The position numbers were made by a program, and so were the translations under genes. Positions 24,786 to 33,502 of a stretch of 64,000 nt of DNA are shown here, piece by piece. The stretch is from positions 186,001 through 250,000 of the forward strand of contig CAIONS010000056.1 in NCBI GenBank assembly GCA_903859715.1. The letters are read 5' to 3'. Source of the DNA: an uncultured Opitutia bacterium. GTDB taxonomy: Bacteria; Verrucomicrobiota; Verrucomicrobiia; Opitutales; Opitutaceae. A model generated the notes under the pieces. It saw only the letters and a program-made list of their open reading frames with translations. It made no database searches and had not been told where the DNA came from. Position 1 is the stretch's first letter; each line of letters opens with the position of its first letter.

Positions 24786-26041
24786 AGCCAGTGCCCCAAG
24801 CGGCCGAGGATTTTCCAAGTGTCGCTCGCGGAACAGAAAAAGAGAATCCAAGTGACACTGACGAAGGCCTGGGTCAGCACCCAGCCTACCGCGGTCATGG
24901 CCAGTCCGCCCACCTGCCGCACCCTGCCGCCGACGGGGCTGGCGGGGGCGATCCGTTCACCAAGGGCTGACATGCCGTGCCCGACCTGAAGCGCGACGCC
25001 GTGCAGTGCGCCCCAGAGCACGAAATTCCAGGCGGAACCGTGCCAGAGTCCGCAGAGGGCCATCGCAAAGAGCAGGTTCAATCCCTTGCGCCACGCAGGA
25101 ACGCGACCGCCACCCAGCGGGATGTAGATGTAATCACGGATCCAGGTGGAGAGGGTGATATGCCACCGTCGCCAGAAAGCGGAAGGGGACGACGCGATAA
25201 AGGGGAAATGGAAATTTTCCGGGAGCCGGATGCCCCACAACCGCGCGAGCCCGATGGCCATGTCGCAGTACCCGCCGAAATCCATGTAGATCCGGATATA
25301 CAGTAGCAGGCAGAGCCAGAGTACGTCGGTACCCACCAGGATATTTCCAGGCTGAAATGTCGTGGCCACCAGATGCGCGGCCGGATCGGCCAGGAGGAAC
25401 TTCTTGGCGAAGCCGGTGGAAATCCGGAGCAGACCGTACGCCACGTCCGTGTGCGTGACCGGCGGCAGGTCGGCCAGCTGCGGCACGATCTGTTGGAAGC
25501 GCACGATGGGGCCGGAGGCCAGCCGGGGATAGAACAGCGCGAAAATCCCAAAATGTAGCGGGTTGCGCACCGGGTCGGCGCCATGATACAGGTCGATCAG
25601 ATAGTGGCAGAATTCGAAGGCGAAAAACGAAATGCCCAGTGGCACAAATACCGGCTTCGCCTGCTGGACGAGTGACCAGGCCGAGGGTGCGGCCGATACG
25701 CCCAGCTGAGCCAGGCCCTGGGCCAGCGAGTCGGTCAGGAATCCATAATAGCGGAAATAAACCAGGGCCAGTGCCGCCGGTGCGAGACATGCGGCCAGGA
25801 GAAGTTTGGGCGGATGGGAGGAGCCCTGGGCGCACCGATGAATCCATCCCCCGGCAAAATAGGTGAAGGTGGCGAGCAGCGCGATCACCAGAAATCCGCC
25901 CAAGCCGGCGAAGTGCCAGTAGAAGACCGTGGATGCCGCGAGGATCAGGAGCAGCCGGGTGAAACGCCAGGGCCGGACTGCCAGGTAGAGTCCAGCCGCC
26001 GCCAGGCTGAACAGCAGAAACCAAGGCGTGCAGAAAATCAC
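24782..26041 (-). CDS. MBOAT family O-acyltransferase (AlgI-like)
   Basis: The GTG at 26039..26041, two bases after the upstream stop, gives 419 residues beginning with a hydrophobic helix (VIFCTPWFLLFSLAAAGLYL). A longer ATG form (26119) would add 26 residues translated from within the upstream gene. About ten membrane helices are present. MBOAT motifs are clear: PLGISFFAFEFCHYLIDLY, YPRLASGPIVRF, IYMDFGGYCDMAIGLARLWG, FPFIASSPSAFWRRWHITLS, and LCGLWHGSAWNFVLWGALHG with the catalytic His. It moves an acetyl group across the membrane to the SGNH partner encoded next, for acetylation of the polysaccharide in the periplasm. Confidence 0.92.
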   Translation of the reverse strand: MIFCTPWFLLFSLAAAGLYLAVRPWRFTRLLLILAASTVFYWHFAGLGGFLVIALLATFTYFAGGWIHRCAQGSSHPPKLLLAACLAPAALALVYFRYYGFLTDSLAQGLAQLGVSAAPSAWSLVQQAKPVFVPLGISFFAFEFCHYLIDLYHGADPVRNPLHFGIFALFYPRLASGPIVRFQQIVPQLADLPPVTHTDVAYGLLRISTGFAKKFLLADPAAHLVATTFQPGNILVGTDVLWLCLLLYIRIYMDFGGYCDMAIGLARLWGIRLPENFHFPFIASSPSAFWRRWHITLSTWIRDYIYIPLGGGRVPAWRKGLNLLFAMALCGLWHGSAWNFVLWGALHGVALQVGHGMSALGERIAPASPVGGRVRQVGGLAMTAVGWVLTQAFVSVTWILFFCSASDTWKILGRLGHWL

Positions 26042-26043
26042 GG

Positions 26044-26790
26044 TTAGGGACCCGCGCCCGGCCGGCGGGCCGGGCGCGGCACGAGGCTGAGACCAATGCA
26101 AAGATTGCAGAAGACCCACGGCACACCCAACGGGAAGAAGCTGCGGGCCGTGATCGTGAAATAGGGATCGAGTTCCTCCAGGATCTCATGCGGCAGGTTG
26201 ATGTGCTCGCGCTGGTAGAATTCCTCGTAGCCGCCACCGAAGCGCCGGTTCCAGACCCGCTGGGCGGAAATCCGGCGGGCGAGCGAATAGGCGGGGCTCC
26301 CTTCCGTGGGGATGACCACTAAAAACCGACCGCGCTCCGGATTGAGCAGGCGATGGGCTTCACGGATCGCCGCGGGCAGGTTCGGCAGGTGCTCGAGCAC
26401 ATGCACGGCGATGACGCGGTCGAAAAAGCCGTCGGCAAAACCAAGGTGCTGCTGGCAGTCGCCGACGACCGTCTGCACGCGCGGGTGGCGCCGGCGGATT
26501 TCCGCGGCCATGTTCTCGCGGTATTCATTGCAGTGATAGTTGCTTTCCTGCTCCGGCGTGAGCCGTTCGTACTCGAGGTGCTCGCCGAGGCCGGCGCCGA
26601 TTTCCAGCGTGGTCGTGAAACCAGGCGGTGAGTTTCGGACCGGGAACTGGTGGTTGAAGCGCTCGACGAGGCCGAAGCGCCGCGGCAGCACCTCGTGCCA
26701 CAGCTTCATGAACTCGTCGCTGCGCTGCTGCTGCGCGGGCGTGAGCGCGGGCAGCACCTTGGGCCATTTGGAGGCGGAGGCGGTGGACAT
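26044..26790 (-). CDS. Class I SAM-dependent methyltransferase
   Basis: This 248-residue protein has motif I TTLEIGAGLGEHLEYERL near 58-75, DCQQHLGFADGFFDRVIAVHVLEHLPNL around motifs II-IV (split over strand 4 and the helix after), and RGRFLVVIPTEGSPAYSLAR in strand 5. It is a Methyltransf_11-like enzyme. It lies between the GtrB-like GT2 gene (5 bp upstream) and the MBOAT gene (2 bp downstream), so it is clearly part of the polysaccharide operon. The substrate is unknown; a sugar or lipid-linked intermediate is likely. Confidence 0.85.
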   Translation of the reverse strand: MSTASASKWPKVLPALTPAQQQRSDEFMKLWHEVLPRRFGLVERFNHQFPVRNSPPGFTTTLEIGAGLGEHLEYERLTPEQESNYHCNEYRENMAAEIRRRHPRVQTVVGDCQQHLGFADGFFDRVIAVHVLEHLPNLPAAIREAHRLLNPERGRFLVVIPTEGSPAYSLARRISAQRVWNRRFGGGYEEFYQREHINLPHEILEELDPYFTITARSFFPLGVPWVFCNLCIGLSLVPRPARRPGAGP

Positions 26791-26795
26791 GCGCT

Positions 26796-27737
26796 TCAGG
26801 ATTTAAAGCCTTCGGCCCGGTCGACAATGAATTTTGGCCGCGCGCGGACCTCCTCGTAAATCCGGCCGATGTATTCGCCGAGAATGCCGACGCTGATCAG
26901 CTGGATGCCGCCCATGAAGAGCACGAGGATGACAATCGTGGGATTGCCGAGCGGGAAGGGGAACCCCGCGAGCTTCATGATCAGGTACGTGATCGCGATC
27001 AGGAAGGAGCACGAGGCGATGGCAAATCCGGCCATGGTGCTGAGCGTCAGCGCATAGGTGGAGAAGCAGAAGATGCCGTTGAAGCCGATGCGCAGGGAGC
27101 CGAAGAAACGGTTGTAGTTGGTCTCGCCGGCGAACCGGGGCGGGCGGTCAAACGGAATCAGGCACTGCCGGAAACCCACCACGGCCACCATGCCGCGCAG
27201 GAAGCCGTGGCTTTCCTTCAGGCGCACAATCTCCCGGACCACGCGGCGCGACATCAGCCGAAAATCGCCCGTATTGGGTGGGATCCGGACGTCGGCGATC
27301 TTGTTGATCACATCATAACCGGTGCGCGCCACGAGCTTCTTGATCCAGGGTTCGCCGGTGCGGGCCCGGCGCTGGGGCAGCACCACGTCGAAGCCTTCGC
27401 GCCACTTCGCGACCATTTCCCCGATCAGCTCAGGCGGGTCCTGCAGGTCGACGTCGATGGCGATGACGGCTTCCCCCCGGGAGTATTCCAACCCCGCCAG
27501 GGTGGCCATGGGCTGGCCGAAGCGGCGGGAGAATTTCAGGAGCTTGATCCGGTCGTCCAGGGCCCGGGCGGCGAGAATGACTTCCTCGGTCTGGTCGGGC
27601 GAGGGATCGAGCGAGAAAATAATCTCATAGTCCTCCGTGAGGGCGGCGAGCACCGGGCGGATTTGCCGGAGAAACTCGGGAATATTTTTTTCCTCCCGGT
27701 AAACCGGAACGACGATGGACAGGAGAAGGGCGCTCAT
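26796..27737 (-). CDS. GtrB/ArnC-like GT2 polyprenyl-phosphate glycosyltransferase
   Basis: This 313-residue protein has a GT2 catalytic domain, LSIVVPVYREEKNIPEFLRQ at the start and IAIDVDLQDPPELIGEMV with the DxD near residue 95, then NTGDFRLMSRRVV. Two C-terminal membrane helices (about 235-255 and 270-290) and a basic tail (GRIYEEVRARPKF) complete the GtrB/DPMS architecture. The reaction loads a sugar on undecaprenyl phosphate on the cytoplasmic face. GtrA (10914..11321) would flip the product, and a GT-C protein such as the adjacent 27734..30574 would use it. It overlaps that upstream gene by four bases. Confidence 0.9.
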   Translation of the reverse strand: MSALLLSIVVPVYREEKNIPEFLRQIRPVLAALTEDYEIIFSLDPSPDQTEEVILAARALDDRIKLLKFSRRFGQPMATLAGLEYSRGEAVIAIDVDLQDPPELIGEMVAKWREGFDVVLPQRRARTGEPWIKKLVARTGYDVINKIADVRIPPNTGDFRLMSRRVVREIVRLKESHGFLRGMVAVVGFRQCLIPFDRPPRFAGETNYNRFFGSLRIGFNGIFCFSTYALTLSTMAGFAIASCSFLIAITYLIMKLAGFPFPLGNPTIVILVLFMGGIQLISVGILGEYIGRIYEEVRARPKFIVDRAEGFKS

Positions 27738-30574
27738 GGGGCGGGCAGGATCTGGATGGCTTTCAGGAGCACGGAAACCGGGCGGTTATCCGGTGCGGGC
27801 AGAGTATCGGTAGAGGCGAAGCGCAGTTCAACCCTTACGAAGGGAGCCGCGTGCGGCAACGGCGCTTGCAGCGTGAAGGTGCCGGGAGTGAGCTCGCGGG
27901 AGAGCAGCGAGACTCCGTCGGCCAACAGCTCGACCCGGCGAGAGGAGGAGGCCGCCCCGGGAATCTGCGGCAGCATGGCGGTGACCACGACGCGGTCCCC
28001 GGCTTTGACGGGGCCGAGCACGGCGAAGGCGTGGTTCGAGACCCAGCCATCTTCGTAGAGGCCGGAGTACTCGACGGCCTCCGGTCCGGTCAGGTCGGCG
28101 GGAAATGACCGGAGTTCCCGTTTGCGCGGGAGCTGGGCGTAGCGTTCCTCGCTAATCACGGAAATGTCGCGGCAATAGCCCAGGCCGAGGCGGGTATCGA
28201 GCGCGAGATTGCGATTGTACATTCCCTGCAGACCCGTGGCAGGCCGGCCGATGGTCAAGGGCGCCTCGCCCAGATCCAAGGCAACGTAGGCCGCACCGTT
28301 GAGAAAAAAGGGCTGCAGAGACTGGGAGAAAACATTGGCGCTGCCGCCGCCGATTAAGCCGAGCCCCGTCTGCTTCAGGGCAGCCCCTTGCACACTGGCC
28401 GCTGCCGGCAGGGTGGTGCGGCCTTCGCCAAGGATCGAGGCGGTCACGCTGAGCCGGAGCCTGACTGTGGCCGTGGGATTGATTACCCGGAACAACAGGT
28501 GGCGTCCCATCACGAAGAAATAATTTCCCGGGGCATAGAGATCGGGCTCGGGCTTGTAGACGGCAATGTCACCCGCGTCTCCGAGGTAATAATGCTGGCC
28601 TTGATTGGTCCGGATGAAGGCCAGGTGATTTTCCAGCCGCGAGACCGGGGCGTAGTCAAACAGGCCATGCATCCCGGCAAATTCTCCGGGAGAGAGTTTG
28701 TTGAACGACCGGACCTCACCCCGGGAAGTCACGAGGATCGTCGCCGGGTTGCCCACCGCATCTTCGGTGGCCGACCGGCGCAGGAAATCCAAGCCCTCGG
28801 CCTTTCCAGGCCGGTAGACCTCAGCCCGGAGGTAATGGACGAACCTGGCGGCGGTCGTATCGTCCACCCGGGGCCCGGGCAGCAGGCGGTAGATCCAGTT
28901 GGGCCAGGGGCGACTGGCGATGCCCATGAATTCTTCCCCGTAAAGCTTGCTGAGAAAAACCGGATGGAGATCGGCGCCCTTGAGCATGAGCAGTTTGGCC
29001 ACGGGCGAACTGGCGATATCCGACCACACCGGAGCCGGCCCCGCGAAAGGCAGCCGGCCCAGCGAGTCCGAGGCATCGAAGAGCTCGCCGACGCGGCTGG
29101 TGGTTTCCACGAGGGAGGCCTGCGTATAGCGGAGGGTGCCGGCAAGCCAGAGCGGGAGGAGCAGAAGGAAGGCCACCCGGATGAAAGACCGGCCGCGTTT
29201 GAACTCAAACAAGCGGCTCAGCTCGAGGGCCACGAAGGGCAACGCATACATCGCCAGCTTGAAGAGGCCGAATCCGTTGTCGGAACTGAACAGTTTCACG
29301 CCGACGAAAAACATGCCGGCCAGCACAGCGGCCGAGCTGGAGCGTTGCCCCAGACCCCGGGTCCAGAGGGCGATCACAATGGCCAGGATAAGAAACCCGC
29401 CGATCAGAGCGGGGGTGGCCCATGGATTGGCATAGCTGGCGACGATCACATCGGTCCCGAGCAGGAACGCCGGGCCCAACGGCATCAGGAAATACGGGAA
29501 AAGGGCGATGCGGGCGGATACAGCCGTCGCACTCAAGCCATCCTGGGCCTGCCCCAGCAGGGTGAGTGCGGTGGTGAGCACGTTATGCCTCAGCAACACG
29601 AAGATGCCCGCGGCTGCCAGGCCGGTCGTGGGCAGGAGCCGTGGCAGTTCGCGCCACAGGCGGCGCGGCCGGAGCAGCTGGTAAAGTCCCCAACCGATGA
29701 CATAAAAGGGGATCACCTCCGGATAATAGATGCACAATCCGGAAAGAAGCAGTGCGCAGGCGAGGGCGAGCCGCAACTGTCCGGTCCACCGGCGGGGAAA
29801 ATGACTTCGGGCGGTGAGCGCCATTGCGGCCAGGAGGAGGGCCAGCCCGCTGACTTGGGCGATCAGCTGGCTCATTGTCCCGAAATACCACAAGGGCGAC
29901 GCCGTCAAAATCACCCCGGCCATCAGGGCGGCAGTCCGGCGACGCGGGCAGGTGAACGCCAGCGCCATCACCGACCACAGCTGGATCATCGCGAGGCCCA
30001 GGATCACCGGCATGAAAACCTGCACGGGGTCCAGTCCCGTGACGCCGGCAACGAAAGCGATGAGGTGCTCGCTGCCAAACCGGATGAAGCCGGCGATGTT
30101 CATCAGCCAGAAAAGCTGGGAGTAATCGCCGCCGGCCAGATCCCAAGGCGTGGGCTGGGCATAGAAGCCGTGGGTCAGGAACCGACCGGCGCTCAGGCAG
30201 TAGTTGGTCATATCGTCATTGCCATAACCCACCCAACCGAAGCCATGCACGAGGGCCGGCCAGCCGCCCAGGATCAGCGCGGCCAGGGCGACGGCGCCAA
30301 ACGGCCACAGCGCCCGCGGCACCGGTACCCGGGTGCGGATCAGCACCAGCGCCGATCCCAGCAAAGTGGCAAGGAGGAGCGGGAGGGCGAAGACCCGCAC
30401 TGGCAGACCCGCCTGATTCAGTCCCATGACGAAGAGTCCGATGACGGCCAGCCCGAGGGCCGGCGCGAGCAGCCAGGTGCGGACCTGGCCGAGGCGGATG
30501 CCGAGCAGGCAAAACACGGCGCGCCCGCCCAGGGCCAGGTACGCCACGAAGGCCAGCGAGAGCAGCAGCGGCAT
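27734..30574 (-). CDS. Large polytopic membrane protein with periplasmic C-terminus, GT-C-like
   Basis: This 946-residue protein has ~13 hydrophobic helices in residues 1-480, then about 460 soluble residues, beta-rich, likely outside the cytoplasm. A loop after the third or fourth helix reads WVGYGNDDMTNYCLSAGRF; the NDD pair resembles the catalytic acidic motif of GT-C glycosyltransferases. No named family was recognised. Its stop overlaps the start of the GtrB-like GT2 by four bases, which argues that the GT2 makes the lipid-linked donor it consumes. This is one of three such proteins in the locus (also 12356..14032 and 19149..21641). Confidence 0.65.
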   Translation of the reverse strand: MPLLLSLAFVAYLALGGRAVFCLLGIRLGQVRTWLLAPALGLAVIGLFVMGLNQAGLPVRVFALPLLLATLLGSALVLIRTRVPVPRALWPFGAVALAALILGGWPALVHGFGWVGYGNDDMTNYCLSAGRFLTHGFYAQPTPWDLAGGDYSQLFWLMNIAGFIRFGSEHLIAFVAGVTGLDPVQVFMPVILGLAMIQLWSVMALAFTCPRRRTAALMAGVILTASPLWYFGTMSQLIAQVSGLALLLAAMALTARSHFPRRWTGQLRLALACALLLSGLCIYYPEVIPFYVIGWGLYQLLRPRRLWRELPRLLPTTGLAAAGIFVLLRHNVLTTALTLLGQAQDGLSATAVSARIALFPYFLMPLGPAFLLGTDVIVASYANPWATPALIGGFLILAIVIALWTRGLGQRSSSAAVLAGMFFVGVKLFSSDNGFGLFKLAMYALPFVALELSRLFEFKRGRSFIRVAFLLLLPLWLAGTLRYTQASLVETTSRVGELFDASDSLGRLPFAGPAPVWSDIASSPVAKLLMLKGADLHPVFLSKLYGEEFMGIASRPWPNWIYRLLPGPRVDDTTAARFVHYLRAEVYRPGKAEGLDFLRRSATEDAVGNPATILVTSRGEVRSFNKLSPGEFAGMHGLFDYAPVSRLENHLAFIRTNQGQHYYLGDAGDIAVYKPEPDLYAPGNYFFVMGRHLLFRVINPTATVRLRLSVTASILGEGRTTLPAAASVQGAALKQTGLGLIGGGSANVFSQSLQPFFLNGAAYVALDLGEAPLTIGRPATGLQGMYNRNLALDTRLGLGYCRDISVISEERYAQLPRKRELRSFPADLTGPEAVEYSGLYEDGWVSNHAFAVLGPVKAGDRVVVTAMLPQIPGAASSSRRVELLADGVSLLSRELTPGTFTLQAPLPHAAPFVRVELRFASTDTLPAPDNRPVSVLLKAIQILPAP

Positions 30575-30580
30575 GGCGGG

Positions 30581-32734
30581 TCAGTAGCGCACCCCGAAGC
30601 GGTGCAGCCACGCGATGAACGCGCTGCGCCGGATTTCCTCATCGTGGTGCTTCAGGATCTCCCAGTGCTTGAGGTCCTCGCCATGGACCCGACTCCGCAG
30701 GCGCCGCATCTCTTCCTCGCCGAGCGTCTCGATCTTGGCGCTGGTCTTCTGGTGGGCATGCACCCGGAAGCAGCCGAGGAACCAAGGCAGCCGCTCGATG
30801 ATGCAGCCGGCCTGCTCAAACCGCAGCAACAGGTCCCAATCCATCGCGAAGTGAAACGAGGGATCCACGCCTTCGATCTCATTGTAGCAGCGTGCGCGCC
30901 AGAACAGCGTCTCCTGAGGGACGAAGTCCACCCAGCGCAGGGTGTGCTCATGATGGCGGGGCAGGTACCACCGGCCGACCTCGCGATCCTCATCGTCGAT
31001 GATGATCCGGTGGCCATAGACCACATCGACCTCGGGGTGACGGCGGAAATAATCGCCGACGAAGGCCAAGGTGCCGGGCGCCAGCACGTCGTCAGAGTTA
31101 AGCCAGCCCATGATATCGTCGTTCTCCGGATAGAGTTTTTTAAATCCGCGCACGATCGCTGTCGCCTGGCCGTCATCCGGAGCGCTTTCCGCATGGGCGA
31201 GCCTGGGCAGGTAGCGGCCGATCAGCTCTGCGCTGCCATCGGTCGAGCCACCATCCTGTACGCCATAGGCGAGCTTCGGATAATTCTGGTTCAGCACGCT
31301 GCGGATCGTGCGTTCGAGGAACTGCACCTGCTGGTACGAGGGGGTGATTAGGCAGATGCGAGGCCAGTCCGAGCGCGGGGTCGGCCGGGGCAGTTTGTCC
31401 AGTCGAACGGGGCGGGGCGCATATTGGACCAATTTGCCGAGTTTGTGCGGGGTGGTCTTTGCCAGCTTTTCGAGCCAGTCGCGCCGGACGCGATCCCAGC
31501 GTCGTCGCAGGGGGGAAGGATAGAGTGGGGCGCCATCCGGGGTGCGGAGCCGGCCGGCTTTGCCATGCCAGATTTCCTGAATCACGGCGTCGCGTTCGTT
31601 GCAGGCCTGTTTCAGTTCCTGGATCATAGTTTCCTTCGCCAGCAATTCGCCCTGCTGTCGCTGGCTGGCGGCATGGATGTCGGCCAGTTCTTGGCGGAGA
31701 TCGTCAGTGGCGACTATTTGGGAGCGTAGGTTGGCACCCGTTGCATTCAGCTGCTGGATCAAGGCGAGGCGCTCGTCGCTGATGTGCCGCAGCGAGGCGC
31801 ATTCGGCTGACATCGTCTCATAGGTGGCGCCCGTCGCGGCGTCGCATTTCTTCACCAGCTCCAGCCAGAGAGGCAGGCAGGCGGTCCAGAGTTCCGCCCG
31901 GACGAAGATGAAGTTTCCCCAAGTCAGCGGCGCAAAGGTCGTGGGGCCGAGGGCCAGCCCGGTCATGCCAGCCCGGCGCTTGGTCACGATGTAGTGCTCG
32001 AAGCCCAGCTGGCGGGCGAGTTCAAGGATCACGCGGGGGTGGCTCTGGTTCCAGCCGGCATAGAGCCCCTCGGTGAAATATTCGCAGCACACGGCTTCGC
32101 AATAGTTCACCGGCATGCCGCGCAGGACCGCGGCATCGTTGCCCTCGGTATCGGTTTTCACGAGTCCCACGGCGGGCGGGATGGCTCCGGCGGCCACGAG
32201 GCTGCGGAGCGAGCGGCACTCGACGGGCTGGATGGTTTGCTGGCTGATGCGCAGGTCGTCGTGGGTGAGCTTGTGGAGGGAATTGAATTCGGGGATGACG
32301 TTGCCTTCGGGATCGGTGGCGATCTGCAGTTCGGCGCGCCGGTCCTGGTCGTCGATGGCGATCGGGTGAAAGACGCTGGGGGTGCCCGCGACGAGGGCCT
32401 TCAGAGTGGCCTCATGCTGGGCAAACGGCTCGAACAGATGGCCGGTCAGTCCCGCGGTGATGAAAAAGCGGCTCAGGCTTCCCTGCTCGGCGCCGATGTC
32501 GAGGAAGGTCCGGCTCTGCAAGTTCGGGATCAGCCGGTTGAGCAGTTCCAGCTCCACTTCCTGCGAGTGCATAATGGCGCCCGATGGGACCAAGGTGGAT
32601 CCGCCGCCGGCCGGCGCTTCAGGCGCCGGCGTCCGAGGTGAGGTATGCGTAAGCTGCTGGGTCAGATTGCGAATCGTGGCTTCACGGGCCTCGATGATCT
32701 TCCAGAGCGCGTTGTCCGGGTCAGTGGGTGTCAT
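30581..32734 (-). CDS. FkbM methyltransferase-coiled coil-GT2 fusion
   Basis: From the ATG at 32732..32734 (14 bp inside the sulfotransferase end) the protein is 717 residues. A short helical N-terminus is followed by an FkbM-type methyltransferase at ~60-260 (RTFLDIGAEQGSLSRFF; VGLVKTDTEGNDAAVLRGM). A ~90-residue region with coiled-coil character lies at ~300-395 (DLRQELADIHAASQRQQGEL and similar), and a GT2 domain at ~460-700 (ICLITPSYQQVQFLERTIRS; DGGSTDGS; WLNSDDVLAPG; AMDWDLLLRFEQAG). The order methyltransferase-coiled coil-transferase beside a Wzt with a C-terminal binding domain recalls chain-terminating capping proteins such as WbdD, where a coiled coil sets chain length. That functional parallel is inference. 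Confidence 0.85.
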   Translation of the reverse strand: MTPTDPDNALWKIIEAREATIRNLTQQLTHTSPRTPAPEAPAGGGSTLVPSGAIMHSQEVELELLNRLIPNLQSRTFLDIGAEQGSLSRFFITAGLTGHLFEPFAQHEATLKALVAGTPSVFHPIAIDDQDRRAELQIATDPEGNVIPEFNSLHKLTHDDLRISQQTIQPVECRSLRSLVAAGAIPPAVGLVKTDTEGNDAAVLRGMPVNYCEAVCCEYFTEGLYAGWNQSHPRVILELARQLGFEHYIVTKRRAGMTGLALGPTTFAPLTWGNFIFVRAELWTACLPLWLELVKKCDAATGATYETMSAECASLRHISDERLALIQQLNATGANLRSQIVATDDLRQELADIHAASQRQQGELLAKETMIQELKQACNERDAVIQEIWHGKAGRLRTPDGAPLYPSPLRRRWDRVRRDWLEKLAKTTPHKLGKLVQYAPRPVRLDKLPRPTPRSDWPRICLITPSYQQVQFLERTIRSVLNQNYPKLAYGVQDGGSTDGSAELIGRYLPRLAHAESAPDDGQATAIVRGFKKLYPENDDIMGWLNSDDVLAPGTLAFVGDYFRRHPEVDVVYGHRIIIDDEDREVGRWYLPRHHEHTLRWVDFVPQETLFWRARCYNEIEGVDPSFHFAMDWDLLLRFEQAGCIIERLPWFLGCFRVHAHQKTSAKIETLGEEEMRRLRSRVHGEDLKHWEILKHHDEEIRRSAFIAWLHRFGVRY

Positions 32735-33494
32735 AACCGAGAAGTTTGTCCGCCTCCTCGAAGAGGGGATGGGAAGGTGCGCCGTCGGGCGGAAGCACTT
32801 GGGCGATCTCGCGCTGGGTGCTGGAAAAAGTCTCGACCGCCAGTGTCGTGTTGCCCGTGCAGAAACTGTATTCGGAAAACTTGTCCGGGAAGTCATCCTC
32901 GTAGGCCGCGTCCAGCAGGTCGCAAATCCGCCGCATCCGCGGCTTCGGGTCGGAGGTGAAATCCGTGAGATGCACGACGGGATAGTTGCAGACCGCCTGG
33001 GCGTAGGCGAGGTAAGCTTGTCCGAAGGTTTCCGCGTCGAGCTTTAGAAACTGGGGAATGCGCGCCCGCAGGGAGTGGAAGACGCTCTCGGCCCGCCGGC
33101 TGAGCACGACCCGGCGGAGGCCCAGGCCGGTGCGGGCGAGATAATGTTCCTGTTCGAGTACTCCGCTGGGCTCGATGCCCTTCATCACGTCGATCAGAAA
33201 ATTCAGTGCGGTCCAATCGCGCACGATCAGCCGGCGTCCGGCCTTCGTACTTAGCCGGGCCAGGGCCGCGACCTGTCCGTCGTAGGGCAGCGGCTCGATC
33301 GCGTTCTTGTTTCCTTTGTTTAGCAGGCCGAGCCAGTGCTCGGCTTGCCATAGGGCGTCGAAGTAGCTGCCCGCGGGATTGATCTCGGAAAGCACGGCAT
33401 TGGTCGGATGGCAGCCGAGGCACTGGTTGAGCAGGGTGCCCCCGGAGCGGGCGAAGCAATAGATGACACCAAGCGTGGAGGGCGGCTGATCCAT
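32721..33494 (-). CDS. PAPS-dependent sulfotransferase family protein
   Basis: This 257-residue cytoplasmic protein has the 5'-phosphosulfate loop FARSGGTLLNQCLGCHP (14-30) at the start, followed by VLSEINP, typical of bacterial sulfotransferases. RVVLSRRAESVFHSL corresponds to the 3'-phosphate-binding region (the RxxxxSxxS type segment), and HLTDFTSDPKPRMRRICDLL follows. An APS kinase gene (34851..35450) lies two genes upstream and can provide the PAPS donor, so sulfation of the exported glycan or its lipid-linked precursor is well supported by context. The acceptor sugar is unknown. Confidence 0.82.
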   Translation of the reverse strand: MDQPPSTLGVIYCFARSGGTLLNQCLGCHPTNAVLSEINPAGSYFDALWQAEHWLGLLNKGNKNAIEPLPYDGQVAALARLSTKAGRRLIVRDWTALNFLIDVMKGIEPSGVLEQEHYLARTGLGLRRVVLSRRAESVFHSLRARIPQFLKLDAETFGQAYLAYAQAVCNYPVVHLTDFTSDPKPRMRRICDLLDAAYEDDFPDKFSEYSFCTGNTTLAVETFSSTQREIAQVLPPDGAPSHPLFEEADKLLGYDTH

Positions 33495-33502
33495 GGGGTG
33501 AA

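Noticed and set aside
28388-31351. A 987-codon plus-strand open frame opposite the GT-C-like gene and the FkbM-GT2 fusion.
   Set aside because: It crosses two real minus-strand genes, has low-complexity Gln/Glu/Gly/Arg composition and no recognisable motif.
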